Shown piece after piece: positions 7,610 to 16,661 of a stretch of DNA of 64,000 bases; the stretch's first letter is position 1; the number at the start of each line of letters is the position of its first letter. The notes below the pieces were generated by a model that was not told where the DNA came from, searched no databases, and saw nothing but the letters and a program-made list of their open reading frames with translations. Origin of the DNA: Streptomyces caniferus. GTDB lineage: Bacteria > Actinomycetota > Actinomycetes > Streptomycetales > Streptomycetaceae. The DNA is taken from the NCBI RefSeq assembly GCF_009811555.1, contig NZ_BLIN01000003.1:1488001-1552000 (forward strand), written 5' to 3'. The position numbers and the translations under genes are program-made.

Positions 7610-10144
7610 TCAGTCCTCGTGCCCCAGCTGGAGATCGCGCTCCGTGCGGCCGCCGCCCGCCATCCGCAGGACGGTGGCCACCGGCGGGTATCCGGCGGCG
7701 ATGACGGTGTACTCGCCGGCCGACAGGTCCACGAAGCGGAACAGCCCGTCGGGCCCGGTGGTCGCGGTGTCGACGACATTGCCCGCGGCGTCCAGGAGGG
7801 TGACCCTGGCATCCTCGACGGGGCGGCCGCCGCCGGCCCGTACGGTCCCGCGCAGCACCGCACCGCCGGCGAGTTCGATGTCCTGGCGGGTCTCCCGCGA
7901 CGCCTGCACGGTCACCGGCAGCGCGGCGGGGCGGAACGCGGGCGCGCTGGAGGCGAGCGTGTACTCGCCGGCCACCAACTCCCCGATGACGTAGCCGCCT
8001 TCGCGTCCGCTGCGGGTGGTGGCGACGACCTCGCCGCGGACATCGGTGAGGGTCACCATGGCATCGCGTACGGGCGTGCCGTCGGCGGTGGTGACGGTGC
8101 CCGCGAGGCGCCCCGCGCCGCCGAGGACGACGTCCAGTTCGACCGGCCGCTCGCCGACGGTGACGCTGACGGCCTGTGGCTGGTGTCCGCCCGCCGCCGC
8201 GATCAGCACATACGAGCCGGCGCCCGGGGTGCTCAGCGCGTACCGCCCGTCGTCGCCGGTGGCACCGCGGCCGACCTGGCGGCCGGCGACGTCGATGAGG
8301 GTGAGCGCGGCGCGCGGCACGATGCTGCCGTCGTGGTGCTGGACGGTGCCGCAGACCGGGACGCCCGCCGCGACGGGCGGCTGCCCGGTGGTGTAGCCGT
8401 GGGTTCTGGGGTACGTCGGCTGCTTTTCATGGGAGTTGACGGTGGCCGTGTCCGTCGTGGAACGGGCCGGGGGCACGGCGGCGGGGTCGAGGGGAGCGCC
8501 GTACGGGGCCTGCGGGGTCGGGGAGGCCTGCGGAGCAGGGGAGGCGTGGGACACCAGGGGTTTCTCTTTCAGGAAGAAGGCGAGCACAAGGCCCAGGACG
8601 AGCACCGGCACGAGATAGAAGAAGATCCCCGGCATGGCGTGCGCATACGCGGCGATATAGCTGTCGCGCAGCGAGGCGGGCAGTGCGTGCACCAGTTGCG
8701 GGGTGATCGACTCCGGGTCGGGCAGCCGCGCCGACTCCGGGACCCGCTCGCCGAGCCGGCGGGCCAGCCGGTCGGCGAAGAGGGTGCCGAAGAGGGCCGC
8801 GCCGACGCTGCCGCCGATCTGCCGGAAGTAGTTGTTGGTGCTGGTCGCGGTGCCGAGGTCGGCGGGGCGTACGGAGTTCTGCACGGCGAGCACCAGCACC
8901 GGCATCACGAGGCCGATCCCGAGTCCGAGGAGGCCCATCCAGAGGCTGTAGACCTCGCGCGGGGTGTCCTGCTGCAGCCGCGACAGCAGCCACATCCCCA
9001 CCGCGGCCGCCGCGCAGCCCAGGACGGGGAACACCTTGTAGTGGCCGGTGCGGCTGATGAGCCGGCCCGAGACGATGGAGGCGAGGACGATGCCGCCCAT
9101 CATGGGCAGCATCAGCAGCCCGGACTCGGTGGCCGTGGCCCCGTCGACCATCTGCAGGAAGGTCGGCAGGTAGCTCGCGGCGCCGAAGAGCGCGATGCCG
9201 ACGACGGCGCCGATCAGGCCGGTGACGTTGAAGATCGAGTCGCGGAACAGCCGCAGCGGGATCAGCGGTTCGGCGGCGAGGTGCTCGACGGCGAGGAACA
9301 GCACGGCGGTGCCGAGCGCACCGGCGCCGAGTCCGAGGACGACCCGCGAGTTCCAGGCGTACTCGGTGCCGCCCCAACTGGTCAGCAGGACCAGGCAGGT
9401 GGAGAACGCGGCGAGCAGCAGCGCTCCGGCGACGTCCAGTCGGGCGCGGCGCGAGGGCCGGGGCAGCTTCAGGACGAGGGCGATGACGACGAGGGCCAGC
9501 GCGCCGAACGGGACGTTGAGGTAGAAGCACCAGCGCCAGGAGGCGTGGTCGGTGCAGAAACCTCCGATCAGCGGTCCGGCCACGGAGGCGAGTCCGAACG
9601 CGGCACCGATCAGGCCCATGTAGCGGCCGCGGGCCCGGGGCGGCACGATGTCGGCGATGATCGCCTGGACGCCGATGATGAGCCCGCCCCCGCCGACGCC
9701 CTGGACGGCGCGGAAGACGATCAGTTCGTCCATGGTCCGCGACCAGCCGGCCAGCGCCGAGCCGACGGTGAAGACGAGGATGGCGAAGAGGAAGACGGGC
9801 TTGCGGCCGAAGAGGTCGCCGAGCTTGCCGTAGAGCGGCAGGCCGATGGTCGAGGCGAGGAGGTAGGACGTCACCGCCCAGGACATCTGACCCAGGCCGT
9901 TCAACTCGCCGACGATCCTGGGGAGTGCGGTGGCCACGATGGTCTGGTCGAGGGCCGCGAGCAGCAGCGTCAGCATCAGGCCGAGGAGGACCAGGCGGAG
10001 GCGGCGGGGGGCGAGCGGCGCGGGTGCACCGGGGGCGGGGCCCCGCGACGTGCCGTTCGCGGCCGGAGCCGTGGGCGCGCCGGGGACGGGCGGACCGGTC
10101 CGCCCGACCTGCCCGACCCGCTCGCTCAGGGTGGTCCCGCCCAC
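7610..10144 (-). CDS. DHA2-type MFS drug exporter fused to three carboxypeptidase-regulatory-like repeats
   Basis: 844 residues. Residues about 48-520 form a 14-TM DHA2 (EmrB/QacA-type) proton-driven exporter: [14 protein letters not shown] at TM1, [11 protein letters not shown] in loop 2-3 and [12 protein letters not shown] between TM5 and TM6. After a Pro/Ala/Thr-rich linker the last 247 residues contain three repeats of about 82 residues (598-679, 680-762, 763-844), each with the pattern G-x-V...DG-x-P-V...VTL-x-D-x-x-G...T...DG-x-Y/F...L-x-x-G-x-Y-T, the carboxypeptidase-regulatory/prealbumin-like beta-sandwich. In 14-TM exporters the C-terminus is cytoplasmic, so these usually extracytoplasmic domains would face inside, or the topology differs. 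Start GTG 10144 with GAGGGGAG upstream. A 14-bp inverted repeat sits in the leader. Substrate unknown. Confidence 0.88.
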   Translation of the reverse strand: MGGTTLSERVGQVGRTGPPVPGAPTAPAANGTSRGPAPGAPAPLAPRRLRLVLLGLMLTLLLAALDQTIVATALPRIVGELNGLGQMSWAVTSYLLASTIGLPLYGKLGDLFGRKPVFLFAILVFTVGSALAGWSRTMDELIVFRAVQGVGGGGLIIGVQAIIADIVPPRARGRYMGLIGAAFGLASVAGPLIGGFCTDHASWRWCFYLNVPFGALALVVIALVLKLPRPSRRARLDVAGALLLAAFSTCLVLLTSWGGTEYAWNSRVVLGLGAGALGTAVLFLAVEHLAAEPLIPLRLFRDSIFNVTGLIGAVVGIALFGAASYLPTFLQMVDGATATESGLLMLPMMGGIVLASIVSGRLISRTGHYKVFPVLGCAAAAVGMWLLSRLQQDTPREVYSLWMGLLGLGIGLVMPVLVLAVQNSVRPADLGTATSTNNYFRQIGGSVGAALFGTLFADRLARRLGERVPESARLPDPESITPQLVHALPASLRDSYIAAYAHAMPGIFFYLVPVLVLGLVLAFFLKEKPLVSHASPAPQASPTPQAPYGAPLDPAAVPPARSTTDTATVNSHEKQPTYPRTHGYTTGQPPVAAGVPVCGTVQHHDGSIVPRAALTLIDVAGRQVGRGATGDDGRYALSTPGAGSYVLIAAAGGHQPQAVSVTVGERPVELDVVLGGAGRLAGTVTTADGTPVRDAMVTLTDVRGEVVATTRSGREGGYVIGELVAGEYTLASSAPAFRPAALPVTVQASRETRQDIELAGGAVLRGTVRAGGGRPVEDARVTLLDAAGNVVDTATTGPDGLFRFVDLSAGEYTVIAAGYPPVATVLRMAGGGRTERDLQLGHED

Positions 10145-10166
10145 GTGCTGCTCCCCTCGTCACGCC

Positions 10167-10201
10167 TGTTGCCGCCCAATTTCTCGCATTGGGCGACAAC
10201 A
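10167..10201. promoter_or_regulatory. Inverted repeat in the leader of the MFS fusion gene
   Basis: Arms 10167-10180 and 10188-10201 match at 13 of 14 positions around a 7-nt loop; core CGCCCAAT...ATTGGGCG. It begins 23 nt upstream of the GTG start. It may be a repressor operator (exporters are commonly controlled by TetR or MarR proteins) or an mRNA hairpin. Confidence 0.5.
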
Positions 10202-10328
10202 CCGAACAACCGCGGCGAAAGGGTGCGTGCGGGGTGGGAAGGGACGTCAAGTACGTTGCCCGGAGCGCCTATTGGGCTCCCATCAGGGCTTTCCGTACCG
10301 AAGTGCCCCTGCGGGCCGGACACTTCGG

Positions 10329-10356
10329 CTCACCGGAAACCACCCGAACCGGTGAG
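10329..10356 (-). terminator. Hairpin downstream of the SRPBCC gene
   Basis: Perfect 8-bp stem CTCACCGG/CCGGTGAG (10329-10336, 10349-10356) located 42 nt past the stop of the minus-strand gene at 10398. Confidence 0.45.
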
Positions 10357-10397
10357 TGTGACGGCATGCGCTCAGGGTGACGGGTGGGAAACGCCGA

Positions 10398-10841
10398 TCA
10401 CTTCGTCACGTGGGCGGCGAGGTTGTCCAGGATGCTGCCGTAGATCCGGCCCAGGCCCTTGGGGGCGAAGGTCCGCTCGAAGAAGCCGCCGATACCGCCG
10501 GCGCCCTGCCAGGTGGTGGTGACGACGACCTTGGCGCGCTTCTCGCCGGCCGGGGTGACGACCCAGGTGGTCACCATCGAGGAGTTGCGGTCCTTCTCCA
10601 CGAGCTGGCCGTCGGTCGGCTCGTCGACCTCCAGCAGGCAGTCGCGCACCCGCTTGCTCGCGGCCTGGAGCTTCCAGTGGACGAGGGTGCCCTTGCCGTC
10701 GCCGCCCTCACGGACCTCGTACTCGCTGAAGTGCTCGGGCAGCAGCTGCGGGCGCGTGCCGGAGTAGTCGGCGAGCGCGTCGAACACGTCCTCCGGGTCC
10801 GCCGCGATCTCGCGCTGCGTGATGGCCTCGACCTGCCCCAT
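10398..10841 (-). CDS. SRPBCC (START/polyketide-cyclase fold) family protein
   Basis: 147 residues. An N-terminal beta strand and helix with ADPEDVFDALADY and a long C-terminal helix ending ILDNLAAHVTK are typical of the SRPBCC ligand-binding cup. Such proteins bind hydrophobic ligands or act as small cyclases or chaperones; no catalytic residue can be assigned. ATG 10841 is preceded by GGAGGAAG 8 nt upstream, which decides it over the longer in-frame reading. Divergent from the radical-SAM gene, whose SOS-like promoter lies about 100 nt away. Confidence 0.8.
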   Translation of the reverse strand: MGQVEAITQREIAADPEDVFDALADYSGTRPQLLPEHFSEYEVREGGDGKGTLVHWKLQAASKRVRDCLLEVDEPTDGQLVEKDRNSSMVTTWVVTPAGEKRAKVVVTTTWQGAGGIGGFFERTFAPKGLGRIYGSILDNLAAHVTK

Positions 10842-10942
10842 GTGTGTCTTCCTCCAGTACTCGGCTGCCGGTCCTGCGATGCGCGGCCAAGCCAACCACC
10901 CCGTGGCGGCGCGCCCAAATTCAGGGCCGCCGAGCCTCAAGG

Positions 10943-10960
10943 GAACGTGTGTTCTATTAT
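10943..10960 (+). promoter_or_regulatory. SOS/LexA-like box abutting the -10 of the radical-SAM gene
   Basis: GAAC (10943-10946), 4 nt, GTTC (10951-10954): the perfect core of the actinobacterial LexA operator. TATTAT at 10955-10960 directly follows and is a good -10. The coding start is 39 nt further on, behind AAGGAGG. Confidence 0.65.
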
Positions 10961-10998
10961 GGCGCCGGGGGGCTCTGCTGGATCCAGAAGGAGGCCCG

Positions 10999-12048
10999 AT
11001 GCGCTGGGACAATCTCGGCGACAGCCCGTCCGCGCTGTTCGGTGCGGACGTCGTCAGCCGGACGATCGACACCCCCGAATTCCGCGGGATCACCTTTCAT
11101 GAAGTGCGGGCCCGCTCGATCGTGAACCGGGTCCCCGGCGCCTCCCGGATGCCGTTCGAATGGACCGTGAATCCGTACCGCGGCTGCAGCCACGCCTGTG
11201 TGTACTGCTTCGCGCGCAAGACGCACGGCTATCTCGACCTGGACACCGGGCAGGACTTCGACTCCCAGATCGTGGTGAAGGTCAACGCTCCCGAGCTGCT
11301 GCGCCGCGAGCTGGGCGGGCGGCGCTGGCGCGGCGACCACATAGCCATGGGGACGAACGTCGACTGCTACCAGCGCGCCGAGGGCCGCTACCGCCTGATG
11401 CCCGGCATCATCACGGCGCTGCGCGACTACGCCAACCCGTTCTCGATCCTCACCAAGGGCACGCTCGTCCTGCGGGACCTGGCGCTGCTCCAGCAGGCCG
11501 CCGAGGTCACCGACGTCGGCATCTCCGTCTCCGTCGGCTTCCTGGACCGCGAACTGTGGCGCACGGTCGAGCCCGGCACCCCCGCCCCGGAGCGCCGGCT
11601 GGACGTGGTGCGCACGCTCACCGCGCACGGCATCCCGTGCGGCGTGCTGATGGCGCCGGTGATCCCCTTCCTCGGGGACGCGCCGGACCAGCTGCGGGCC
11701 ACCGTGCGCGCCATCGCCGAGGCCGGCGCCGGCTCCGTCACCCCGCTCGTGCTGCATCTGCGGCCCGGGGCCCGTGAGTGGTTCATGGCGTGGCTGGAGC
11801 GCCACCACCCGCATCTGGTGCGGCGCTACCGGACGATGTACGGCGACGGCGCCTACGCCCCCACGTGGTACCAGCGCCAGATCACCCGCCAGGTCCATGA
11901 ATTCGCCGCGGAGTACGGCATCGGACCCTCCCGGTCCGGCGCGGCCCGCAAGATCCCCTTGCCGGATGCCGCCCCCGGTCCGGCCGGCGCCCCCGGCGAG
12001 GACCGGCCCGACGCGCCCGCGGAACCCACCCAGTTGACCCTGATCTGA
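10999..12048 (+). CDS. Radical SAM protein, Rv2578c/SplB-like family
   Basis: 349 residues. The cluster-binding motif CSHACVYC (CX3CX2C, the spore-photoproduct-lyase-like spacing) lies near residue 64, after VNPYRGC, and is followed by the long conserved segment with GTNVDCYQ typical of the actinobacterial Rv2578c family. The C-terminal tail is Pro/Ala-rich. ATG 10999 has AGAAGGAGG upstream, which decides the start. The enzyme is expected to bind a 4Fe-4S cluster and cleave SAM; its substrate is not known, but relation to spore photoproduct lyase and the SOS-like box point to DNA damage. Confidence 0.88.
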   Translation: MRWDNLGDSPSALFGADVVSRTIDTPEFRGITFHEVRARSIVNRVPGASRMPFEWTVNPYRGCSHACVYCFARKTHGYLDLDTGQDFDSQIVVKVNAPELLRRELGGRRWRGDHIAMGTNVDCYQRAEGRYRLMPGIITALRDYANPFSILTKGTLVLRDLALLQQAAEVTDVGISVSVGFLDRELWRTVEPGTPAPERRLDVVRTLTAHGIPCGVLMAPVIPFLGDAPDQLRATVRAIAEAGAGSVTPLVLHLRPGAREWFMAWLERHHPHLVRRYRTMYGDGAYAPTWYQRQITRQVHEFAAEYGIGPSRSGAARKIPLPDAAPGPAGAPGEDRPDAPAEPTQLTLI

Positions 12049-12149
12049 CCGGCCCCTGCCCCGTCCGAGCCGGAAGCCTCGCCCCCTGACACCCGGGACA
12101 AGGTCAGGCGCCCCCGGAAAAGGGGACGCGCCATCCTCCGACGGGCTCC

Positions 12150-12155
12150 TACCCT
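12150..12155 (+). promoter_or_regulatory. -10 box TACCCT for a leaderless GNAT transcript
   Basis: TACCCT ends 7 nt before the ATG at 12163, so transcription would begin at or within a base or two of the start codon. No Shine-Dalgarno is present. Confidence 0.5.
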
Positions 12156-12162
12156 CTGCGGC

Positions 12163-12801
12163 ATGGAGGGATCCGATGAGCGGAGCCGGGCGCAGCCGCC
12201 GCGCCCGGTACGCGTACGAGAGATGACCGAGGCCGATATCGACGCGGTCTCGGCGGTGCGGGTCCGCGGCTGGCAGGCCGCCTACCGCGGGCTGATGCCG
12301 CAGGCGTATCTGGACGCGATGACTGTGGCGGCGGACGCGGAGCGACGGCGGTCGTGGTTCGGGCGCCGATCGCCCGAGGTGGCGGATCTGGTGGCCGAGC
12401 GGGACGGCGAGGTCGTCGGATGGGCGTGCGTCGGGCCGGCCCGGGACCCCGATATCGCCCCGGGGCCCCTGGAGTTGCCGGCACCGCGGCCGACCGCGGG
12501 CGAGCTGCTCGCCCTCTACGTGTCGCCCGTCCTGATCGGCACCGGCGTGGGGCGGGCGCTGCTGGCCGCCGGCACCGCCCGCGCACGGGCGAGCGGCTAC
12601 CTCGCGCTGTATCTGTGGGTGGTACGCGGCAACACCCGCGCCCTGCGGTTCTACGAACGGGCCGGTTTCGTGCCGGACGGGGCGCAGGAGGCGTACGAGG
12701 TGGGCGGCCGCAGTGTCCCCGAGCTGCGCTACCGGCGCCCGCTGACGCCCGAACCGGAACCGCCGCCGCCACCGGTCCCCTCCCCCCGCTCCGGGCCCTG
12801 A
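12163..12801 (+). CDS. GNAT family N-acetyltransferase
   Basis: 212 residues. Motif A with the acetyl-CoA loop is readable as LYVSPVLIGTGVGRALL (Q/RxxGxG/A type), followed by NTRALRFYERAGF, the classic motif B ending. The N-terminus VREMTEADIDAVSAVRVRGWQ is the usual GNAT beta1-alpha1. Substrate unknown (small amine or protein N-terminus). The last about 20 residues are Pro-rich, and this tail overlaps by 73 bp the low-complexity tail of the convergent HEAT gene. No ribosome binding site; probably leaderless. Confidence 0.85.
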   Translation: MEGSDERSRAQPPRPVRVREMTEADIDAVSAVRVRGWQAAYRGLMPQAYLDAMTVAADAERRRSWFGRRSPEVADLVAERDGEVVGWACVGPARDPDIAPGPLELPAPRPTAGELLALYVSPVLIGTGVGRALLAAGTARARASGYLALYLWVVRGNTRALRFYERAGFVPDGAQEAYEVGGRSVPELRYRRPLTPEPEPPPPPVPSPRSGP

Positions 12802-13451
12802 CCCGGCCCGCCGTCTCCCACCGCCCCGGTACCGGCCTCCGCCGGTACGTCCTCGTGCACCCCCAGCCGTGCCAGCGATGCCGCCGCCGCGGCCGCCAGC
12901 CGGGGATGGGCGACGGCCGCGGTGAGCGCGGGGACCGCGCGCCGGTCGCCCAGTGCGCCCAGCCCCTCGACACAGGCGAGCGCCACCCGCCAGTAGGGGT
13001 TGTGCGGGGTCAGCAGCCGCTCCAGGGTCGCGATCAGCGCGGGCACGGACTGCGGTGCGCGGAGTTCGGCGAGCAGCCGGACGGGGTGCAGGGCGTAGGC
13101 GGTGCGCAGCGGGTTGGTAGCGAGCGCGGCGGCGGCGCGGGCGGTACGGGGGTCGCCCAGGCGGCCCAGGGCGTGGGCGGCGGTGGCGCAGCGCACCGGG
13201 TCGCGGTAGTTCAGCAGCAGGACGAGCGTCTCGAAGGCCCGCTTGTCGCCGGCGCAGCCGAGGATGAAGGCGGCGATCTCCCTGGCCCACAGCGGACGTT
13301 CGACGGCGACCAGCATCCGGGCCAGTTCCTCCCGCCCGGCCGGGGTGTTCTTGCGGGCCAGCCCCAGCAACCGTTCGTAGGCGACCAGATCCTGTGGGGA
13401 GCGGAGTTCGGCCCGCACCCGGTCCGTCAACTCGTGGAATTCCTCTTCCAT
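12729..13451 (-). CDS. HEAT-repeat protein
   Basis: 240 residues. Residues about 25-195 are alpha-helical HEAT/PBS-lyase-like repeats with recurring ALGRLGDPRT and GLGALGDRRAVPAL motifs; a Gly-rich disordered tail follows. No catalytic residues; likely a scaffold. ATG 13451 starts an acidic MEEEFHELTDRV helix. Its 3' end overlaps the convergent GNAT gene by 73 bp, both in low-complexity tails. It is transcribed away from the fatty-acid and ethylmalonyl-CoA genes. Confidence 0.8.
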   Translation of the reverse strand: MEEEFHELTDRVRAELRSPQDLVAYERLLGLARKNTPAGREELARMLVAVERPLWAREIAAFILGCAGDKRAFETLVLLLNYRDPVRCATAAHALGRLGDPRTARAAAALATNPLRTAYALHPVRLLAELRAPQSVPALIATLERLLTPHNPYWRVALACVEGLGALGDRRAVPALTAAVAHPRLAAAAAASLARLGVHEDVPAEAGTGAVGDGGPGQGPERGEGTGGGGGSGSGVSGRR

Positions 13452-13838
13452 TTGCCGATCCCCTCCCGCCGGGCCGCCCCGGTTCCCGCGACGTGGCCTG
13501 CACCACAGCCTAATGACCCTCGCTACCCCTGGCGCTCTGGTTACTCACCGGTTAACCTGCTGGAACGAGCAGCACCACTGCTCGGGCGGCCTGGTGACGC
13601 AGCCGCCACAGAGTGAAGTCGGTTCGGCACAGCACAACATCAGTACGGAGCACACGGCACGGCCCCGGGACAGGGCCCGCCGCAAGCTCCCGCACCGCCG
13701 GCGTTCCCGCAGCGCTGCGGCTCCCGCGGTTCACCGCCGCCCTTCCGCCGCCGCGTACGACAGGTCCCGCGCCGCGCGGATACCCCTCAGTCGTCACTTC
13801 TCCCCTGTATTCAGGGGAACACCCTCAGGAGTCTCGCG
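13452..13838. promoter_or_regulatory. Divergent intergenic region upstream of the tandem dehydrogenase gene
   Basis: 387 nt without a gene. It holds an imperfect palindrome GTTACTCACCGGTTAAC at 13540-13556, a perfect 7-bp hairpin at 13566-13584 (CGAGCAG/CTGCTCG) and a second 7-bp hairpin at 13801-13818 (TCCCCTG-TATT-CAGGGGA) just before the AGGAG site of the gene at 13839. Any of these could be operator or leader structure. Confidence 0.45.
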
Positions 13839-15659
13839 ATGGGCCCTCAGTCCACCCCAGATCTCTCAACTGAAGCCTCCCCCCTGTCCCTTTCCACCGT
13901 GGCCGTCGTCGGCCTGGGCACCATGGGTACCGGTATCGCCGAGGTGCTGACCCGGGCCGGCCGCGAGGTCATCGGTATCGACACCGACGAGGCCGCGGCC
14001 CGCAACGCCGTCACGGCCCTCGAAGCCGCCACCACCCGCGCCGTGCAGCGCGAGCGGATCACCGAACGGGAGCGGCAGGACATCCTGGCCCGGTTCCGCA
14101 CCTTCACCGATCTGCAGGCCGCCGCGGACGCCGATCTCGTCATCGAGGTCGTGCCCGAGGACTACGAGCTCAAGCGGCAGGTCTTCGCCGGGCTCGACGC
14201 CGTGGTCCGCCCGGACACCATCCTGGCCACCGGCACCAACGCGCTGTCCGTGACCCGCCTGGCCGCCGATTCGCAGCGCCCCGAGCGGGTGCTCGGTGTG
14301 CACTTCTTCAACCCCGCACCGGCCATGAAGCTGGTCGAGGTGGTCTCCTCCGTGCTCACCGCGCCGACCGCGGTCGCCGCCGTCACGGAGCTGGCCCACG
14401 CCCTGGGCAAGGACCCGATCGCGGTGGGTGACCGCGCCGGCTTCGTCGCGGACGGCCTGCTGTTCGGCTATCTGAACCAGGCCGCGGCGATGTACGAGTC
14501 CAAGTACGCCACCCGCGAGGACATCGACGCCGCGATGCGGCTCGGCTGCGGTCTGCCCATGGGCCCGCTGGCGCTGCTCGACCTGATCGGCGTGGACACC
14601 GCGCGGACGGTCCTGGAGGCGATGTACGCCGACTCCCAGGACCGGCTGCACGCCCCCGCGCCGATCCTGGGCCAGCTGGCCGAGGCGGGGCTGACCGGCC
14701 GCAAGGCGGGCCGCGGCTTCTACACGTACGACGCCCCGGGCGGCAGCACGGTCGTGCCGGACGCGGAGAGCCCGGCGGACGCCGATGAGCTCGCCGGCGG
14801 GCGCACGGTCAGCAGCGTCGGCGTGGCCGGCTCCGGGACGATGGCCAGCGGTATCGCGGAGGTCTTCGCCAAGGCGGGCTTCAAGGTCGTGCTGGCCGCC
14901 CGCAGCCCGGAGAAGGCGGAGAAGGCCAAGGCCAGGATCGCCAAGTCGCTGGGCCGCTCCGTGGACAAGGGCCGGCTGAGCGCCGAGGCCCGGGACACCG
15001 CGCTGGCGGCGATCACGCCGGCCGGGTCGCTGGACGCGTTCGCTGACGTGGACCTCGCGGTCGAGGCGGTGGCCGAGGACCTGGCGGTCAAGCAGGAGCT
15101 GTTCAAGACCCTGGACAAGGTCTGCAAGCCGGGCGCCGTCCTGGCCACCACCACCTCGTCGCTGCCGGTCGTGGCCTGCGCCCGCGCCACCTCGCGCCCC
15201 GAGGACGTCATCGGGATGCACTTCTTCAACCCGGCGCCCGCCATGAAGCTGGTGGAGGTGGTCCGGACGGTCCTGACGGCCGACGATGTCCACGCCACCG
15301 TGCGGGCGGTCTGCGCCAAGGTCCGCAAGCACCCCGTGGACTGCGGCGACCGGGCCGGATTCATCGTGAACGCGCTGCTGTTCCCGTACTTGAACAACGC
15401 GATCAAGATGGTCGAGGAGCACTACGCGACCCTGGACGACATCGACGCCGCCATGAAGCTCGGCGGCGGGTACCCGATGGGCCCGTTCGAACTCCTCGAC
15501 GTGGTCGGCCTGGACGTCTCCCTGGCCATCGAGAAGGTGCTGCACGCGGAGTTCCGCGATCCCGGGCTGGCCCCGGCGCCGCTGCTGGAGCACCTCGTCG
15601 CCGCGGGCTGCCTCGGCCGCAAGACCGGCCGCGGCTTCCGTGAGTACGCCCGGCGCTGA
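13839..15659 (+). CDS. Tandem 3-hydroxyacyl(butyryl)-CoA dehydrogenase, two fused modules
   Basis: 606 residues: two complete 3-hydroxyacyl-CoA dehydrogenase units, about 20-310 and 320-605, each with an NAD-binding site (GLGTMGTGIA, GSGTMASGIA) and the HFFNPAPAMKLVE active-site segment. The second unit keeps the family's Ser (T439-S440-S441) and Asn (N511) positions. The first has T133-N134-A135 and D205 at these sites, so it may be impaired or altered in specificity. Expected reaction: NAD(P)-dependent interconversion of acetoacetyl-CoA and 3-hydroxybutyryl-CoA, which feeds crotonyl-CoA to Ccr. ATG 13839 is preceded by CAGGAG. It sits upstream of tetR and ccr, the arrangement I recall for actinomycete ethylmalonyl-CoA loci. 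Confidence 0.9.
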   Translation: MGPQSTPDLSTEASPLSLSTVAVVGLGTMGTGIAEVLTRAGREVIGIDTDEAAARNAVTALEAATTRAVQRERITERERQDILARFRTFTDLQAAADADLVIEVVPEDYELKRQVFAGLDAVVRPDTILATGTNALSVTRLAADSQRPERVLGVHFFNPAPAMKLVEVVSSVLTAPTAVAAVTELAHALGKDPIAVGDRAGFVADGLLFGYLNQAAAMYESKYATREDIDAAMRLGCGLPMGPLALLDLIGVDTARTVLEAMYADSQDRLHAPAPILGQLAEAGLTGRKAGRGFYTYDAPGGSTVVPDAESPADADELAGGRTVSSVGVAGSGTMASGIAEVFAKAGFKVVLAARSPEKAEKAKARIAKSLGRSVDKGRLSAEARDTALAAITPAGSLDAFADVDLAVEAVAEDLAVKQELFKTLDKVCKPGAVLATTTSSLPVVACARATSRPEDVIGMHFFNPAPAMKLVEVVRTVLTADDVHATVRAVCAKVRKHPVDCGDRAGFIVNALLFPYLNNAIKMVEEHYATLDDIDAAMKLGGGYPMGPFELLDVVGLDVSLAIEKVLHAEFRDPGLAPAPLLEHLVAAGCLGRKTGRGFREYARR

Positions 15660-15694
15660 CGCGTGGCGGCACCCCGGCCCGGCCGGGGGAGGGT

Positions 15695-15730
15695 GGGGTG
15701 GACTGCTGGAACCGGACGGCGGTCCACCCC
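15695..15730 (+). terminator. Hairpin between the dehydrogenase and tetR genes
   Basis: 9-bp stem GGGGTGGAC/GTCCACCCC (15695-15703, 15722-15730), 35 nt after the stop codon. Confidence 0.5.
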
Positions 15731-15795
15731 CGCTCACGGGGACAAGCGCCGTACCTCATGCCGCAGGTCGCGTAAATATGCAGTACCGTCCCCAC

Positions 15796-16599
15796 ATGTC
15801 CCAGCCCGCTCGCACGCCGCCTTCCGACACCACCGACACCGCGACTCCCGGTACCCGCCGGGCGGCGGCGCAACGGCTCAAAATGCGCCGCGAATTGTCG
15901 GCGGCGGCGATGGAACTGTTTGCGACCAAGGGCTACGAGGCGACGACGGTCGACGAGATCGCGGCGGCCGCGGGCGTCGCCCGGCGGACTTTCTTCCGCC
16001 ACTTCCGCTCCAAGGAAGAGGCGATCTTCCCCGACCACGACGACACCCTCGTCCGCGCTGAGGCCGTCCTGGACGCCGCTCCGCCGCACGAGAACCCTCT
16101 GGACACGGTCTGCCGCGGCATCAAGGAGGTCATGCGGATGTACGCGGCCTCCCCGGCCGTGTCGGTGGCCCGCTACCGCCTGACCCGCGAGGTCCCCACC
16201 CTGCGGGAGGCCGAGATCGCCTCGGTGGCCCGCTACGAGCGGCTGTTCACCCGCTATCTCCTGGGCCACTTCGACGAGGGCGCCCACCGCGAGGGCGACG
16301 ACGATCCGCTGCTCGCCGAGGTCGCCGCGTCCGCCGTGGTCACCGCGCACAACCACGTACTGCGGCGCTGGCTGCGGGCCGACGCCCAGGGCGATGTCGA
16401 GGCACAGCTCGACCACGCCTTCGAGATCGTCCGGGAGACCTTCGGGGCCGGCATCGGCGCGGGCCGCACCGGCAGCGGGGAGAACCCCCCGGCGGCCGTC
16501 TCGCGGGAGGGCGAGGTGCTGGTCGCGGTGGCCCGCACGGACGCCCCGCTGGACGAGGTCATGCGCACCATCCGCAAGGCCATCAAGGAACACAAGTAA
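15796..16599 (+). CDS. TetR family regulator of the ethylmalonyl-CoA locus (predicted)
   Basis: 267 residues. The TetR N-terminal HTH spans about 30-80, with the recognition helix region VARRTFFRHFRSKEEAIF. The C-terminal ligand domain is longer than usual and ends with an extra acidic/basic stretch. ATG 15796 fits the start of homology; TAAATA (15773-15778) or TACCGT (15783-15788) could be the -10 of a short-leader transcript with no Shine-Dalgarno. Its position between the tandem dehydrogenase and ccr suggests it controls one or both, possibly through the palindromes at 16791-16826. The ligand is probably an acyl-CoA (inference). Confidence 0.87.
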   Translation: MSQPARTPPSDTTDTATPGTRRAAAQRLKMRRELSAAAMELFATKGYEATTVDEIAAAAGVARRTFFRHFRSKEEAIFPDHDDTLVRAEAVLDAAPPHENPLDTVCRGIKEVMRMYAASPAVSVARYRLTREVPTLREAEIASVARYERLFTRYLLGHFDEGAHREGDDDPLLAEVAASAVVTAHNHVLRRWLRADAQGDVEAQLDHAFEIVRETFGAGIGAGRTGSGENPPAAVSREGEVLVAVARTDAPLDEVMRTIRKAIKEHK

Positions 16600-16627
16600 C
16601 GGCTCTCCGGCCGCAACCGGACAGGAA

Positions 16628-16661
16628 CGCGGCCCGGCGCCCTTGGGCGGACCGGGCCGCG
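16628..16661 (+). terminator. Terminator of the tetR gene
   Basis: Perfect 10-bp stem CGCGGCCCGG/CCGGGCCGCG (16628-16637, 16652-16661) beginning 28 nt after the stop, with a smaller stem inside the loop. Confidence 0.7.
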
